A DNA stretch of 64,000 nucleotides, taken from Montanilutibacter psychrotolerans. GTDB taxonomy: Bacteria; Pseudomonadota; Gammaproteobacteria; Xanthomonadales; Xanthomonadaceae. Shown piece after piece: positions 45,613 through 55,331 of this stretch (position 1 is its first letter; every line of letters begins with the position of its first letter). A program made the position numbers and the translations under genes. The stretch lies in contig NZ_RIBS01000007.1 of assembly GCF_003719825.1 (NCBI RefSeq), positions 1 through 64,000 on the forward strand, in the 5' to 3' direction. The notes below the pieces were generated by a model that worked only from the letters and a program-made list of their open reading frames with translations, was not told the origin of the DNA and ran no database searches.

Positions 45613-46665
45613 TCAGATGAACGCGCTGAGCGCGGCGTCCAGCTCGGCCCGCTGGCGCTGCGGATCGAACTGGCGCGCATCGAGTTCGCCACGCAGCCAG
45701 GTCAGCTGGCGACGGGCCAGCTGGCGGGTGGCGAAAATGCCCTGGTCGCGGAAGGTGGCCGCGTCGATGCGGCCGTCCAGGTGCTCCCAGGCCTGGCGGT
45801 AGCCGACCGCACGCATCGCCGGCAGGTCCAGCGGTCGCGGGTGCGATCGCAACTGTGGCAACGCGCGCAGGCCGCGCACTTCGTCGAGGAAGCCGCCGGC
45901 GAGCATCGCGTCGAAACGCTGCTCGATGCGCTGGTGCAGCAGCGCGCGCTCGTGCGGCACCAGCACCAGTTTCAGAACGCGACACGGCAGGCGCGCCTGC
46001 GGGCTTGGCGCATCCCGCCAGTCGCTGATCGTTCGGCCGGAAAGCCGGTAGACCTCGAGCGCGCGCTGGATGCGCTGCGCGTCGGTGGCGTGGATGCGCG
46101 CGGCGGCGCGTGGGTCGATCCGGGACAGCTCGGCGTGCAGCGTCGCCCAACTGCGCTCGCCGGCTTCGGCCTCGATCTGCGCTCGCACCGTCGCGTCGGC
46201 CTCGGGCATCGCCGACAGGCCCTGCAGCAGGGCGTGGAAGTACAGGCCGGTGCCGCCGGCGAGGATCGGCACACGACCGCGGGCGACGATGCCGTCGATG
46301 GCCGCGCGCGCGTCGCTGGCGAACTCGGCCGCCGAGTACGGCTGCCAGGGATCGCGCACGTCGATGAGGTGGTGCGGCACCGCGGCCAGTTCGTCGGCGC
46401 CGGGCTTGGCCGCACCGATGTCCAGGCCGCGGTAGACCAGCGCCGAATCGACGCTGACGATCTCGCCTCCCAGTCGCGCCGCCCAGTCCAGCGCCAGCGC
46501 GGTCTTGCCCGAGGCGGTGGGGCCCATCAGCGCGATCGCGGGGGGACGGCGTTGCGAGGAGTCATCACGCGATGGGCTTGCTTCGGGCAGGCGCGCCACT
46601 GGCACGCCGGGCGCCGTGGTCTGGCCCTGCGGGCCGGAACCGCCCGCACCTGTCGCCGCCGTCAT
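45613..46665 (-). CDS. miaA: tRNA dimethylallyltransferase
   Basis: MiaA (350 residues) adds a dimethylallyl group to A37 of tRNAs reading UNN codons. The P-loop [12 protein letters not shown] (after a 45-residue leader), the [18 protein letters not shown] substrate loop and [15 protein letters not shown] near the C-terminus are all family hallmarks. The N-terminal leader is Pro/Ser/Gly-rich and about 40 residues longer than in E. coli, so the true start could be later. ATG 46665 is favoured by AGGGG just upstream. It lies 13 bases after putP, so it may be read from the putP promoter. mutL, its usual upstream neighbour in enterics, is absent. Confidence 0.95.
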   Translation of the reverse strand: MTAATGAGGSGPQGQTTAPGVPVARLPEASPSRDDSSQRRPPAIALMGPTASGKTALALDWAARLGGEIVSVDSALVYRGLDIGAAKPGADELAAVPHHLIDVRDPWQPYSAAEFASDARAAIDGIVARGRVPILAGGTGLYFHALLQGLSAMPEADATVRAQIEAEAGERSWATLHAELSRIDPRAAARIHATDAQRIQRALEVYRLSGRTISDWRDAPSPQARLPCRVLKLVLVPHERALLHQRIEQRFDAMLAGGFLDEVRGLRALPQLRSHPRPLDLPAMRAVGYRQAWEHLDGRIDAATFRDQGIFATRQLARRQLTWLRGELDARQFDPQRQRAELDAALSAFI

Positions 46666-46678
46666 TCCCCTGCCCGCC

Positions 46679-48199
46679 TCAGTAGCCGTTCTCATGCAGT
46701 GTCGCGCGCACCTGGTCGTGGGTGACCTGCACCGCGTCGGGCGGCTGCCGATCCAGGCGGCTGACCACGATGATCGCGACGGTCGCCGCGATGAAACCCG
46801 GCACCATCGAATACAGCGCGCTGCCGCTGAGCTCCCAGGCGATCACGGTGATCGCACCGGCCAACATGCCGGCCAGCGCGCCGTTGCGGGTCATGCGCTT
46901 CCAGCCCAGCGACAGCAGCACCACCGGCCCGAACGCCGCGCCAAATCCGGCCCAGGCGTAACTGACCAAACCGAGCACGCGGCTTTCGGGATCGCGCGCT
47001 ATCGCGATCGCGACCAGCGACACCACCAGCACCATCGCCCGACCCACCCAGACCAGCTCGCGCTGGCCGGCCTGCTTGCGCACGAAGCCCTTGTAGAAGT
47101 CCTCGGTCAGTGCGCTGGAGCACACCAGCAGCTGGCACGACAACGTGCTCATGATCGCGGCCAGGATCGCCGACAGCAGCACGCCGGCGATCCACGGGTT
47201 GAACAGTTGCTCGGCCAGCACGATGAACACCCGCTCGGGATTGGCGTGCACGGTGGCGGCCTGGGCCGGATGGCCCGCGAAATAGGCGATACCGAAGAAG
47301 CCGGTGGCGATGGCGCCGGCCAGGCAGGCGATCATCCAGGTCATGCCGATGCGGCGCGCCTTGGGGATGGTCGCCAGGCTGTCGGCGGCCATGAAGCGCG
47401 CCAGGATGTGCGGTTGGCCAAAGTAGCCCAGGCCCCAGGCCATCGCCGACACCACCGCAATCACCCCGCCGCTGCCCACCCAGGCCAGGCGCGATTGCAG
47501 GGCTTCGGTCGACAGTGCCTGGCGGGCCAGGTCGGCCTGCGCGATGAGGTCCAGGCTGGAATCCACGCCACCGCTGCCCAGCACCACCGCGATCGGCGTC
47601 AGGACCAGCGCGAAGATCATCAGCGATGCCTGCACGGTATCGGTCCAGCTGACCGCCAGAAAGCCACCGATCAGGGTGTACAGGATCGTCGCGGCCGCAC
47701 CCAGCCACAACGCCTGCGCGTACGGCACGCCGAACACGCTCTCGAAAAGCCGCGCACCGGCGACGATGCCCGACGCGCAGTACACCGCAAAGAACACCAG
47801 GATCACCAGCGCCGACAGGATCCGCAGGATGCGCTGCCGGTCGGCAAAGCGATGGGTGAAATAGTCGGGCAAGGTGAGCGCATTGCGGGTGCGCTCGGTG
47901 TAGACGCGCAGCGGGCCGGCGACGAAGCGCCAGTTGGCCCAGGCCCCGAGGATCAGGCCGATCGCGATCCAGCTCTCGGACAGGCCGGAGACGAACATCG
48001 CGCCGGGTAGGCCCATCAGCAGCCAGCCGCTCATGTCCGAGGCGCCGGCCGACAGCGCGGTGACCAGGCTGCCCAACGAGCGGCCGCCGAGGATGTAGTC
48101 GTCGAAGCTGCGCGTCGAGCGCCACGCCAGGAAACCGATCAACACCATCGCGGCGAGGTAGATGGAGAACGTGATGAGCAAAGGCGTACTGGCGGTCAT
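46679..48199 (-). CDS. putP: sodium/proline symporter PutP
   Basis: A 506-residue solute:sodium symporter with about 13 hydrophobic helices. PutP-specific blocks are [33 protein letters not shown] (TM2 and the Na+ site), [28 protein letters not shown] (TM6) and [25 protein letters not shown] (TM8, with the Ser/Thr Na+ ligands). It imports proline for osmoprotection or catabolism; putA is not in this window. Its start faces an inverted DnaA-box repeat unit (48313-48418), so the promoter region overlaps that element. Confidence 0.95.
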   Translation of the reverse strand: MTASTPLLITFSIYLAAMVLIGFLAWRSTRSFDDYILGGRSLGSLVTALSAGASDMSGWLLMGLPGAMFVSGLSESWIAIGLILGAWANWRFVAGPLRVYTERTRNALTLPDYFTHRFADRQRILRILSALVILVFFAVYCASGIVAGARLFESVFGVPYAQALWLGAAATILYTLIGGFLAVSWTDTVQASLMIFALVLTPIAVVLGSGGVDSSLDLIAQADLARQALSTEALQSRLAWVGSGGVIAVVSAMAWGLGYFGQPHILARFMAADSLATIPKARRIGMTWMIACLAGAIATGFFGIAYFAGHPAQAATVHANPERVFIVLAEQLFNPWIAGVLLSAILAAIMSTLSCQLLVCSSALTEDFYKGFVRKQAGQRELVWVGRAMVLVVSLVAIAIARDPESRVLGLVSYAWAGFGAAFGPVVLLSLGWKRMTRNGALAGMLAGAITVIAWELSGSALYSMVPGFIAATVAIIVVSRLDRQPPDAVQVTHDQVRATLHENGY

Positions 48200-48312
48200 T
48201 CGGTGGCACCGGCGTCGTGGGCAGCCCCGGTGGCCGTCCCCGCGCGAAGCTTAGCCTGCCACCCGCCCTTCCCGGCCAGCGGCCGTGCGCGCGCCGGCCG
48301 GGTCCGATGCCG

Positions 48313-48418
48313 TTGTGCACAACGGCTGTGGACAAGACCCGGTACCAGGCTGTGGACAGAATGCTGCGCGGCCGGCGCAGCAAGGGTCGCCGGCTGATTG
48401 GCCAAAATTTCACCAGCC
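48313..48418 (-). repeat. inverted fifth copy of the DnaA-box repeat unit
   Basis: Read on the minus strand, this 106-base segment starts GGCTGGTGAAATTTTGGCCA and carries three 9-mers: CTGTCCACA (48351-48359), TTGTCCACA (48327-48335) and TGTGCACAA (48313-48321). The distances (68 bases from unit start to the end of box 1, 15 between boxes 1 and 2, 5 between boxes 2 and 3) are identical to those in the tandem units at 48954-49416. It lies between putP and the ExbD-like gene and faces away from the tandem array. Confidence 0.85.
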
Positions 48419-48482
48419 GACTTGCCGACGCCCAGCCCGTGCCCCCATGATCGGACGCCACCACCCACCGCAGGCGTCCGAC

Positions 48483-48896
48483 ATGTTCCTGCAAGCCAAC
48501 GCCTCCCACATGCCCGAAGCCAGGATCAACGTGGTCCCGATGGTCGCGGTGCTGGCCGCGCTGATCGTCGTGGTGCTGGTGGGTGGCATGCCGCGCACGA
48601 GCGCGCCGCTGGCCTCGATCAATCACCACGGTTGCGTTTCTGGACACCCTGGCATCGAACGGCTGGAACTGACGGTGGTGGCAGACGGCATGGTGCGCGC
48701 CGATGGCCGCAACGTTCCCATCGCGGACCTGGCATCGGCCGTTCACCTGGACCCCAAGGCGCACGATCTGAGCAAGGCCATGGTGACTATCCGGGGTGAA
48801 GGCGAGGTCGAGTACGACGCTGTCATGCAGGTGGTCAACCAGCTCCGGGGGCTGGGCCTGCGCGACGATCAGCTGCTGCTTGCGCCGCGCATGTAG
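48483..48896 (+). CDS. ExbD/TolR-like protein lacking the channel aspartate
   Basis: A 137-residue protein with ExbD/TolR layout: a short cytoplasmic N-terminus, one membrane helix (INVVPMVAVLAALIVVVLVGG, about residues 15-36) and a periplasmic domain with ADGMVRADGRNVPIADL, MVTIRGEGEVEYDAVMQVV and LGLRDDQLLLAP. In functional ExbD and TolR the helix begins NxTPLVDVxL with an Asp essential for proton flow; here that position is Ala (VPMVAVLA). No ExbB partner is adjacent. Start uncertain: in-frame ATGs at 48447 and 48510 are alternatives, and none has a clear ribosome site. The gene is enclosed between inverted DnaA-box repeats. It may be a decayed or repurposed subunit. Confidence 0.72.
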   Translation: MFLQANASHMPEARINVVPMVAVLAALIVVVLVGGMPRTSAPLASINHHGCVSGHPGIERLELTVVADGMVRADGRNVPIADLASAVHLDPKAHDLSKAMVTIRGEGEVEYDAVMQVVNQLRGLGLRDDQLLLAPRM

Positions 48897-48953
48897 CCAT
48901 GGCTCGAGCGCGCTCCTCACGGAAGTCGCGCCGCCGCAGAAGTCAAGGAATAT

Positions 48954-49416
48954 CGCTGGCCAATTTTTCGCCATACAGGCCACAGGCCTTTCCAGGCCTT
49001 GGTTTGCAGGTTGTATCCACAGCTTGATGCGGATGCTTGTCCACAGCCACTGTGCACAACCGCGGCGAACCAGCGTGATCAAAAATTAGCCAACCCACTT
49101 GCAATGCCCGCCCAGCCTGGCGCTCGGCGCGTTATCCACAAGTTGGGCGCAACGTTTGTCCACAGAATCTGTGCACAAACGCACCGGACGAGGCTGGTGA
49201 AAATTTCGCCATACCACTTGCAATGCCCGCCCCGCCTGGCTCTCAGCGTCTTATCCACACGCTGGCCACAACGCTTGTCCACAGGATCTGTGCACAAGCG
49301 CATTCGACGGGGCTGGTGAAAGTTTCACCACACTACTTGCAATGCCTGCCCTGCCTGGCTTTCAGCGCCTTATCCACACGCTGGCCACAACGCTTGTCCA
49401 CAGGATCTGTGCACAA
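48954..49416 (+). repeat. four tandem 119-bp units carrying DnaA-box-like sites
   Basis: Cores start at 48954, 49073, 49192 and 49311, exactly 119 bases apart. Each contains an AT-rich block (GCTGGTGAAAATTTCGCCA-like), then box 1 (GTATCCACA 49013; TTATCCACA 49132, 49251, 49370), box 2 (TTGTCCACA 49037, 49156, 49275, 49394) and box 3 (TGTGCACAA 49051, 49170, 49289, 49408). TTATCCACA is the strong E. coli DnaA box, and TTGTCCACA is the consensus in high-GC actinobacteria. The two right-hand units are nearly identical; the leftmost is most diverged. No protein is encoded in 48897-49493. dnaA and dnaN are not nearby, so it is not the usual oriC context. Confidence 0.9.
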
Positions 49417-49493
49417 GGCGAGCCTCGAATGCCTCGCAAGTCATTGATGCGTGGTCGAGACGGTTTGCTCGATGAGGCCAATGCGACGGATGT

Positions 49494-49817
49494 TCATCCG
49501 GCCCGGGCGGGCTTCCGACGCGCGGCGAGCGCGCTTTCGCGCAGCAGCCGCTCGGTGCGCATGACATGCAGGATGAACACCCGCTGCCCGTCGTGGCGGT
49601 AGAACACCCGGCACGTCGGTTCGACGATCTGCCGGTAGCGCGATCGCGGGATTTCCCTGGGCCTGCTGCCGCTCTCGGGATGGTCGGCCAGTTGCCCCAC
49701 GTGAGCAAAGACGCGGCGAACGAAGTCGGCAGCTGCAGCAGGATTTTCCAGCGCGATGTAGTCCGCGATGGCATCGAGATCACTCAGTGCCGGCTCCGAC
49801 CAGACTATTTCAGCCAT
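49494..49817 (-). CDS. ParE/RelE-family toxin
   Basis: A 107-residue toxin of a type II toxin-antitoxin system. The ParE/RelE fold is seen in MAEIVWSEPALSDLDAIADYIALENPAAA, the central RSRYRQIVEPTCRVFYRHDGQRVFILHVMRTERLL strands and the conserved arginines. It overlaps the antitoxin end by 13 bases, with the antitoxin gene first, as usual. Whether it targets gyrase (ParE) or ribosome-bound mRNA (RelE) is not decided; the helical N-terminus and PxSGxxxREI segment look ParE-like. It lies 77 bases from the DnaA-box array. Confidence 0.88.
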   Translation of the reverse strand: MAEIVWSEPALSDLDAIADYIALENPAAAADFVRRVFAHVGQLADHPESGSRPREIPRSRYRQIVEPTCRVFYRHDGQRVFILHVMRTERLLRESALAARRKPARAG

Positions 49818-50062
49818 CGGGCAAGACGCGCCTTCGCTTCGGCATGCGTTGCAACACGGCCTTCGGCGATCGCCATCTCGCCACGGGCAATGCCCTCCAG
49901 CACGCTCATGCGTTGCTGCATCAGCTCAAAACTCTCGACATCGACGAGGTAAGCACTGGGTAGGCCGTGCTGGGTAATCAGGATCGGCTGCCGGTCCCGC
50001 TCGATATCGGAGAGCAGTTCGGTCGCCTGTCGCTTCAACGTGGTGACGAGCTCGGTACGCAT
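49805..50062 (-). CDS. Phd/YefM-family antitoxin
   Basis: An 85-residue antitoxin. The N-terminal Phd/YefM DNA-binding domain (residues 1-55) has TLKRQATELLSDIERDRQPILITQHGLPSAYLVDVESFELM. A C-terminal helix (ARGEMAIAEGRVATHAEAKARLARWL) should wrap the toxin. It should repress its own promoter together with the toxin. ATG 50062. The pair lies between folP and the DnaA-box array in the accessory block. Confidence 0.9.
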   Translation of the reverse strand: MRTELVTTLKRQATELLSDIERDRQPILITQHGLPSAYLVDVESFELMQQRMSVLEGIARGEMAIAEGRVATHAEAKARLARWLK

Positions 50063-50120
50063 GAAGTGACACTAAAGTAGCACCACGCTCCGCACAAGTG
50101 CCGTGGGCAATCCCTTGGGG

Positions 50121-51020
50121 CTACTCGTCGTCCGGCCAGCGGATCGACGCCTTGCCGGTGGCGGTGCGCGGCAGAGCCTGCGCGTCGACCGCCTGCCAGA
50201 CCTTGAGCGCGTCGACAGTGGCGGCGACATCGTGCACACGCACGATGCGCGCTCCGCGTTGCACCGCGACCAGGTGCGCGGCCACCGAGCCGTGCACGCG
50301 ATCTCGCGGCTGCTCGCGCCCGGTCAGCTCGCCGATGGTGCGCTTGCGCGACAGCCCCGCCAGCAACGGAACACCCAGCTCGGCGAAGCGACCCAGCTGG
50401 GCCAGCAGTGCGAGATTGTGCTGGCTGCTCTTGCCGAAGCCGAACCCGGGATCGACGACGAGGTTCTTCTTGGCGATGCCGGCCATCTCCGCCGCAAAGA
50501 TGCGTTGGGTGAGGAAGCGGTGCACCTCGCCGACCACATCGTCGTACTCGGGTGCGGCCTGCATCGACCCTGGCTCGCCCAGCATGTGCATCAGCACCAC
50601 CGGCACGCCCAGTTCCGCAGCGGCATCGAGCGCCCCGTCGCGACGCAGCGCGCAGACGTCGTTGATCATGCCGGCGCCGGCGGCGACTGCGGCACGCATG
50701 ACCTCGGGCTTGGAGGTATCGACGCTGATCGGCAACGCGGTTTCGCGGGCGAGCCGCTCGATCACCGGAATCACACGGCGCAGTTCCTCCTCCACGCCAA
50801 CCTCTTCGGCGCCGGGACGGGTCGACTCGCCGCCGATGTCGAGGATGTCAGCTCCCTCGCCCGCCAGCTGCAGGCCATGCGCGACGGCCGCTTCGAGCGT
50901 GTCGTGCGCGCCACCGTCGGAAAACGAATCGGGGGTGACGTTGACGATGCCCATGACCCGCGCGCGATCGAGAACCAGCAAGCGTCCGGCGCAATCGAGC
51001 TGCGGCGAGGTGTCGAACAT
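50121..51020 (-). CDS. folP: dihydropteroate synthase
   Basis: FolP (299 residues) condenses dihydropterin pyrophosphate with p-aminobenzoate and is the sulfonamide target. MGIVNVTPDSFSDGG (loop 1) and DIGGESTRPGAEEV (loop 2) are the two signature loops. DVCALRRDG, DPGFGFGKSSQHN and GLSRKRTIGELTG with the final RVHDV strand complete the TIM barrel. The last 20 residues are a short extra tail. It starts one base before the small glycine-rich gene ends and follows ftsH, the order seen in many proteobacteria. glmM, the usual next gene, is absent here. Confidence 0.97.
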   Translation of the reverse strand: MFDTSPQLDCAGRLLVLDRARVMGIVNVTPDSFSDGGAHDTLEAAVAHGLQLAGEGADILDIGGESTRPGAEEVGVEEELRRVIPVIERLARETALPISVDTSKPEVMRAAVAAGAGMINDVCALRRDGALDAAAELGVPVVLMHMLGEPGSMQAAPEYDDVVGEVHRFLTQRIFAAEMAGIAKKNLVVDPGFGFGKSSQHNLALLAQLGRFAELGVPLLAGLSRKRTIGELTGREQPRDRVHGSVAAHLVAVQRGARIVRVHDVAATVDALKVWQAVDAQALPRTATGKASIRWPDDE

Positions 51021-51021
51021 C

Positions 51022-51189
51022 TCAGCCGCCCTTCCGCTTTTCGGCCAGGGTCAGCGCCGCGCCGATGCCCACGCCAATCCCGATGCCCATGGCGAGATTC
51101 TTCATCGCCAGGCCGACCGCGACCCCCAGCGCCAGGCCAATGGGTATCCAGCGGGAAGGTTGCTTCGTCGAGGGCATGCGCGCGTCCAT
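51022..51189 (-). CDS. tiny glycine-rich membrane protein between ftsH and folP
   Basis: A 55-residue protein with a short polar N-terminus and one or two helices rich in small residues and GxxxG-type spacing (PIGLALGVAVGLAMKNLAMGIGIGVGIGAALTLAEKRKGG). It ends one base before folP begins, so it is probably co-translated with it. The ftsH terminator overlaps the region just upstream of its start, and no good ribosome site is visible; an ATG four codons later is an alternative. A real gene is likely but unproven. Confidence 0.5.
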   Translation of the reverse strand: MDARMPSTKQPSRWIPIGLALGVAVGLAMKNLAMGIGIGVGIGAALTLAEKRKGG

Positions 51190-51197
51190 GAAAACAG

Positions 51198-51225
51198 AAA
51201 AGGCCAGAGCGGACTCTGGCCTTTT
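51198..51225 (-). terminator. ftsH terminator
   Basis: GGCCAGAG (51202-51209) pairs with CTCTGGCC (51214-51221), flanked by AAAA and TTTT, 24 bases after the ftsH stop. It may attenuate transcription into the small gene and folP. Confidence 0.85.
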
Positions 51226-51248
51226 CCTGTTGGCGTGGCAACGTGGGA

Positions 51249-53150
<1,902 letters not shown>

Positions 53151-53274
53151 TTAGTGAGATCACCTGTTGCCCCGCAGGGCGAAAAAACCGCTGGTCCACC
53201 AGGTACGTGGCGGTTCCGGGACGGGCCAACACGCGCCTTGTTGTCCCTTGCCTGAGCCACGAACCCAAAATACG

Positions 53275-53907
53275 TCACTTCATCACCGCGCGCTTGGCCA
53301 GGGCCAGCGCGTACACCTCGGGCGAACGCTTGCGCGAGGCCTCCGGTTTGCGGATCACCACCTTGTCGTAGCGGCGCCGCAGTTCCTTCACGTAATCGTC
53401 GAAACCCACGCCCTGGAACAGCTTGATCAGGAAGTTGCCCCCCGGACGCAGGTGCTGGTCGGCGAAATCCATGGCCAGCTCCGACAGGTACATCGCACGC
53501 GGCATATCCACCGCATCGACACCGCTCTTATTGGGGGCCATATCCGACAGCACAAGGTCCACGGGCTGGCCACCAAGCATCGCCACCAGCTGTGATAGCA
53601 CCTCATCCTCCCTGAAATCCCCATGAAGGAAGTCGACGCCGGCCAGGCTGGGCATCTCCAGGATGTCCAGCGCGATGACCCGGCCGCTGTCGCCCAGCGC
53701 CTGCCGAACCCATTGCGACCAGCCTCCGGGGGCAGCCCCGAGGTCCACCACGACCATGCCGGGTCGGAGCAGGCGGTCGCGTTCGACCAGCTCTTCGAGC
53801 TTGTAGGCGGCGCGCGAACGCAGCCCCTCGGCCTTTGCCTTCTTCACGAAGGGGTCGGAGAAGTGCTCCTTGAGCCAGCGCTGGCTGCTTTTGCTGCGAG
53901 TGGCCAT
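53275..53907 (-). CDS. rlmE: 23S rRNA 2'-O-methyltransferase RlmE
   Basis: RlmE/RrmJ/FtsJ (210 residues) methylates U2552 in the ribosomal A loop. The S-adenosylmethionine site is [14 protein letters not shown]. The K-D-K-E catalytic set is recognisable in [28 protein letters not shown] and [17 protein letters not shown] 53907 gives the usual start ([16 protein letters not shown]); the longer frame upstream is unlike the family. It is followed by ftsH, and divergent from yhbY with only 81 bases between the starts, so their promoters overlap. Heat-shock control with ftsH is usual in enterics but no sigma-32 site is evident. Confidence 0.96.
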   Translation of the reverse strand: MATRSKSSQRWLKEHFSDPFVKKAKAEGLRSRAAYKLEELVERDRLLRPGMVVVDLGAAPGGWSQWVRQALGDSGRVIALDILEMPSLAGVDFLHGDFREDEVLSQLVAMLGGQPVDLVLSDMAPNKSGVDAVDMPRAMYLSELAMDFADQHLRPGGNFLIKLFQGVGFDDYVKELRRRYDKVVIRKPEASRKRSPEVYALALAKRAVMK

Positions 53908-53988
53908 ACGGGCGCGCGGGGCGCGGCTCGGGTCGTGGGGGGCGGCCATGATACCCTGCGTGCCCCCTTGCTCCCGCTCCCGTGCCCG

Positions 53989-54294
53989 ATGCCGACCGTC
54001 TTGACCTCCGCCCAGACCCGTTTCCTGCGAGGCCAGGCGCATGACCTCAAGGCCATGCTTCAGGTTGGCGGCAAGGGCATCACCGACACGCTGGTGGCCG
54101 AAGTCGACCTCGCGCTGGAGCACCACGAGCTCATCAAGATCAAGGTTGGCGCCGAGGACCGCGAGGCCCGCGACGCGATGATCGCCGAGATCGCCACGCG
54201 TACCAACGCCGCACTGGTGCAGCGTATCGGCCATACCGCGGTGCTGTACCGCGAGAGCCGCGAGAAGCGCCAGATCGTGCTGCCGCGCGGCTGA
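53989..54294 (+). CDS. yhbY: ribosome assembly RNA-binding protein YhbY (CRM domain)
   Basis: A 101-residue CRM-domain protein that associates with pre-50S particles. [29 protein letters not shown] holds the conserved GxxGxT/S loop, and [19 protein letters not shown] and [21 protein letters not shown] are the other blocks. ATG 53989. A TGATACC in the 81-base divergent gap with rlmE could be part of a -10. The Mth938-domain gene follows 35 bases later on the same strand, probably in one operon. Confidence 0.95.
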   Translation: MPTVLTSAQTRFLRGQAHDLKAMLQVGGKGITDTLVAEVDLALEHHELIKIKVGAEDREARDAMIAEIATRTNAALVQRIGHTAVLYRESREKRQIVLPRG

Positions 54295-54329
54295 CGCCAC
54301 CGTCCCACCGCCGTCACGGGCATGCCGGC

Positions 54330-54704
54330 ATGCAGCTGACCCTCGAACGTCCCGACTACGAGTTCTTCCTGCGCGGTGCCGATGGCAACGCGGCGCTGGT
54401 CAACGACCGCCGCCTGGAGGCGAGCTTCGTCCTGTCGCCCCACTCGCTGGTCGAGAGCTGGCCAGTGCGCGATGCAGGCGCGCTGGACGTCGCCGGGCTC
54501 GCGCCCATCCTCGAACAGCAGCCGGAAGTGATCCTGCTGGGAACTGGCGCGAACCAGATCTTCCCGCCTGCGGCCGTGCTGGCCGCCTGCCTGGGTCGTG
54601 GCATCGGCATGGAAGTCATGACCAATGCCGCCGCCGCGCGCACGTTCAACGTGCTGGCCGGCGAAGGCCGCCGTGTGGTGGCGGCATTCATCCTGCCAGG
54701 CTGA
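54330..54704 (+). CDS. Mth938-like (DUF498) domain protein
   Basis: A 124-residue cytoplasmic protein of the Mth938/NDUFAF3-like fold. Family blocks are [30 protein letters not shown] and [31 protein letters not shown]. The human relative is a complex I assembly factor; the bacterial role is not established. ATG 54330, downstream of yhbY by 35 bases, and 4 bases before the M15-type gene, so a three-gene operon is likely. Confidence 0.9.
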   Translation: MQLTLERPDYEFFLRGADGNAALVNDRRLEASFVLSPHSLVESWPVRDAGALDVAGLAPILEQQPEVILLGTGANQIFPPAAVLAACLGRGIGMEVMTNAAAARTFNVLAGEGRRVVAAFILPG

Positions 54705-54708
54705 ACGG

Positions 54709-55329
54709 GTGCGCCTGATCGCCGTCTGCGTGGCGATTCTCGCCATCGCCAATTGCAGCGCACCACCCGCGCCCTCGGCTGCCGACCGATATGAACGCTG
54801 GCTGGCCGCGGGTCACGTCGCGCAATCGGCCGCCTACTCGCGGCAACTACGGCAGCACGGGCTCGATGGGGTCGTCCCGATGAGACAGTTGCTACGCAGC
54901 GGTCGCCGGTGGCGGCGCTGCGCCGTGGACGAATTCGCGCTGCCGCCGCCGGCGGCCTGGCCGTCGATGCGTCCCACGCTGGTGCTGGTCCGAGATCTCA
55001 GCCGGGCTGGCGTGTTGGTTAAGCCGCAGGTCGCGTCCGGATTCCGGACGGCGGCATTCAACCGTTGCGAAGGCGGCAGTTCGCGCAGCCGCCACCTGAC
55101 CAACAACGCGCTCGATTTCGACCTGGGCCGAGAGGTCTCCGTTGCGGACCTGTGTCGCTACTGGCGCAAGCACGGAGCGGCACGACGGTTCGGACTGGGC
55201 TTCTACGGCAGGCGGCAGATCCACGTCGACACGTCCGGATTCCGCACCTGGGGCCACGACTACACGCGCGCTAGCTCGCTGTGCGTCACCTCGTCCGCCG
55301 GCACGGGCAAACCGACGAACGGGGGCTGA
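54709..55329 (+). CDS. M15-type peptidase-like exported protein
   Basis: A 206-residue exported protein starting with GTG 54709 (four bases after the preceding stop). The leader (V)RLIAVCVAILAIANCSAPP has a lipoprotein-like Cys at about residue 16. The C-terminal half carries the zinc-ligand pattern of M15 (VanY/D,D-carboxypeptidase) enzymes: SRHLTNNALDFDL (H and D) and IHVDTSGFRTWG (H-x-D). A basic loop precedes VASGFRTAAFN, also typical. It probably trims peptidoglycan peptides in the periplasm. It converges with nlpD, the two stops being only 2 bases apart. Confidence 0.8.
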   Translation: MRLIAVCVAILAIANCSAPPAPSAADRYERWLAAGHVAQSAAYSRQLRQHGLDGVVPMRQLLRSGRRWRRCAVDEFALPPPAAWPSMRPTLVLVRDLSRAGVLVKPQVASGFRTAAFNRCEGGSSRSRHLTNNALDFDLGREVSVADLCRYWRKHGAARRFGLGFYGRRQIHVDTSGFRTWGHDYTRASSLCVTSSAGTGKPTNGG

Positions 55330-55331
55330 GG

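Noticed and set aside
48954-49416. CRISPR array
   Set aside because: The 119-base units vary by point changes throughout and have no constant-repeat/unique-spacer pattern, and no cas genes are present.
48313-49416. Calling this the chromosomal oriC
   Set aside because: dnaA, dnaN, rpmH and gidA are not in the window and the neighbours (folP, putP, miaA) are not origin genes. Only the box density argues for it, so it is reported as an open hypothesis.
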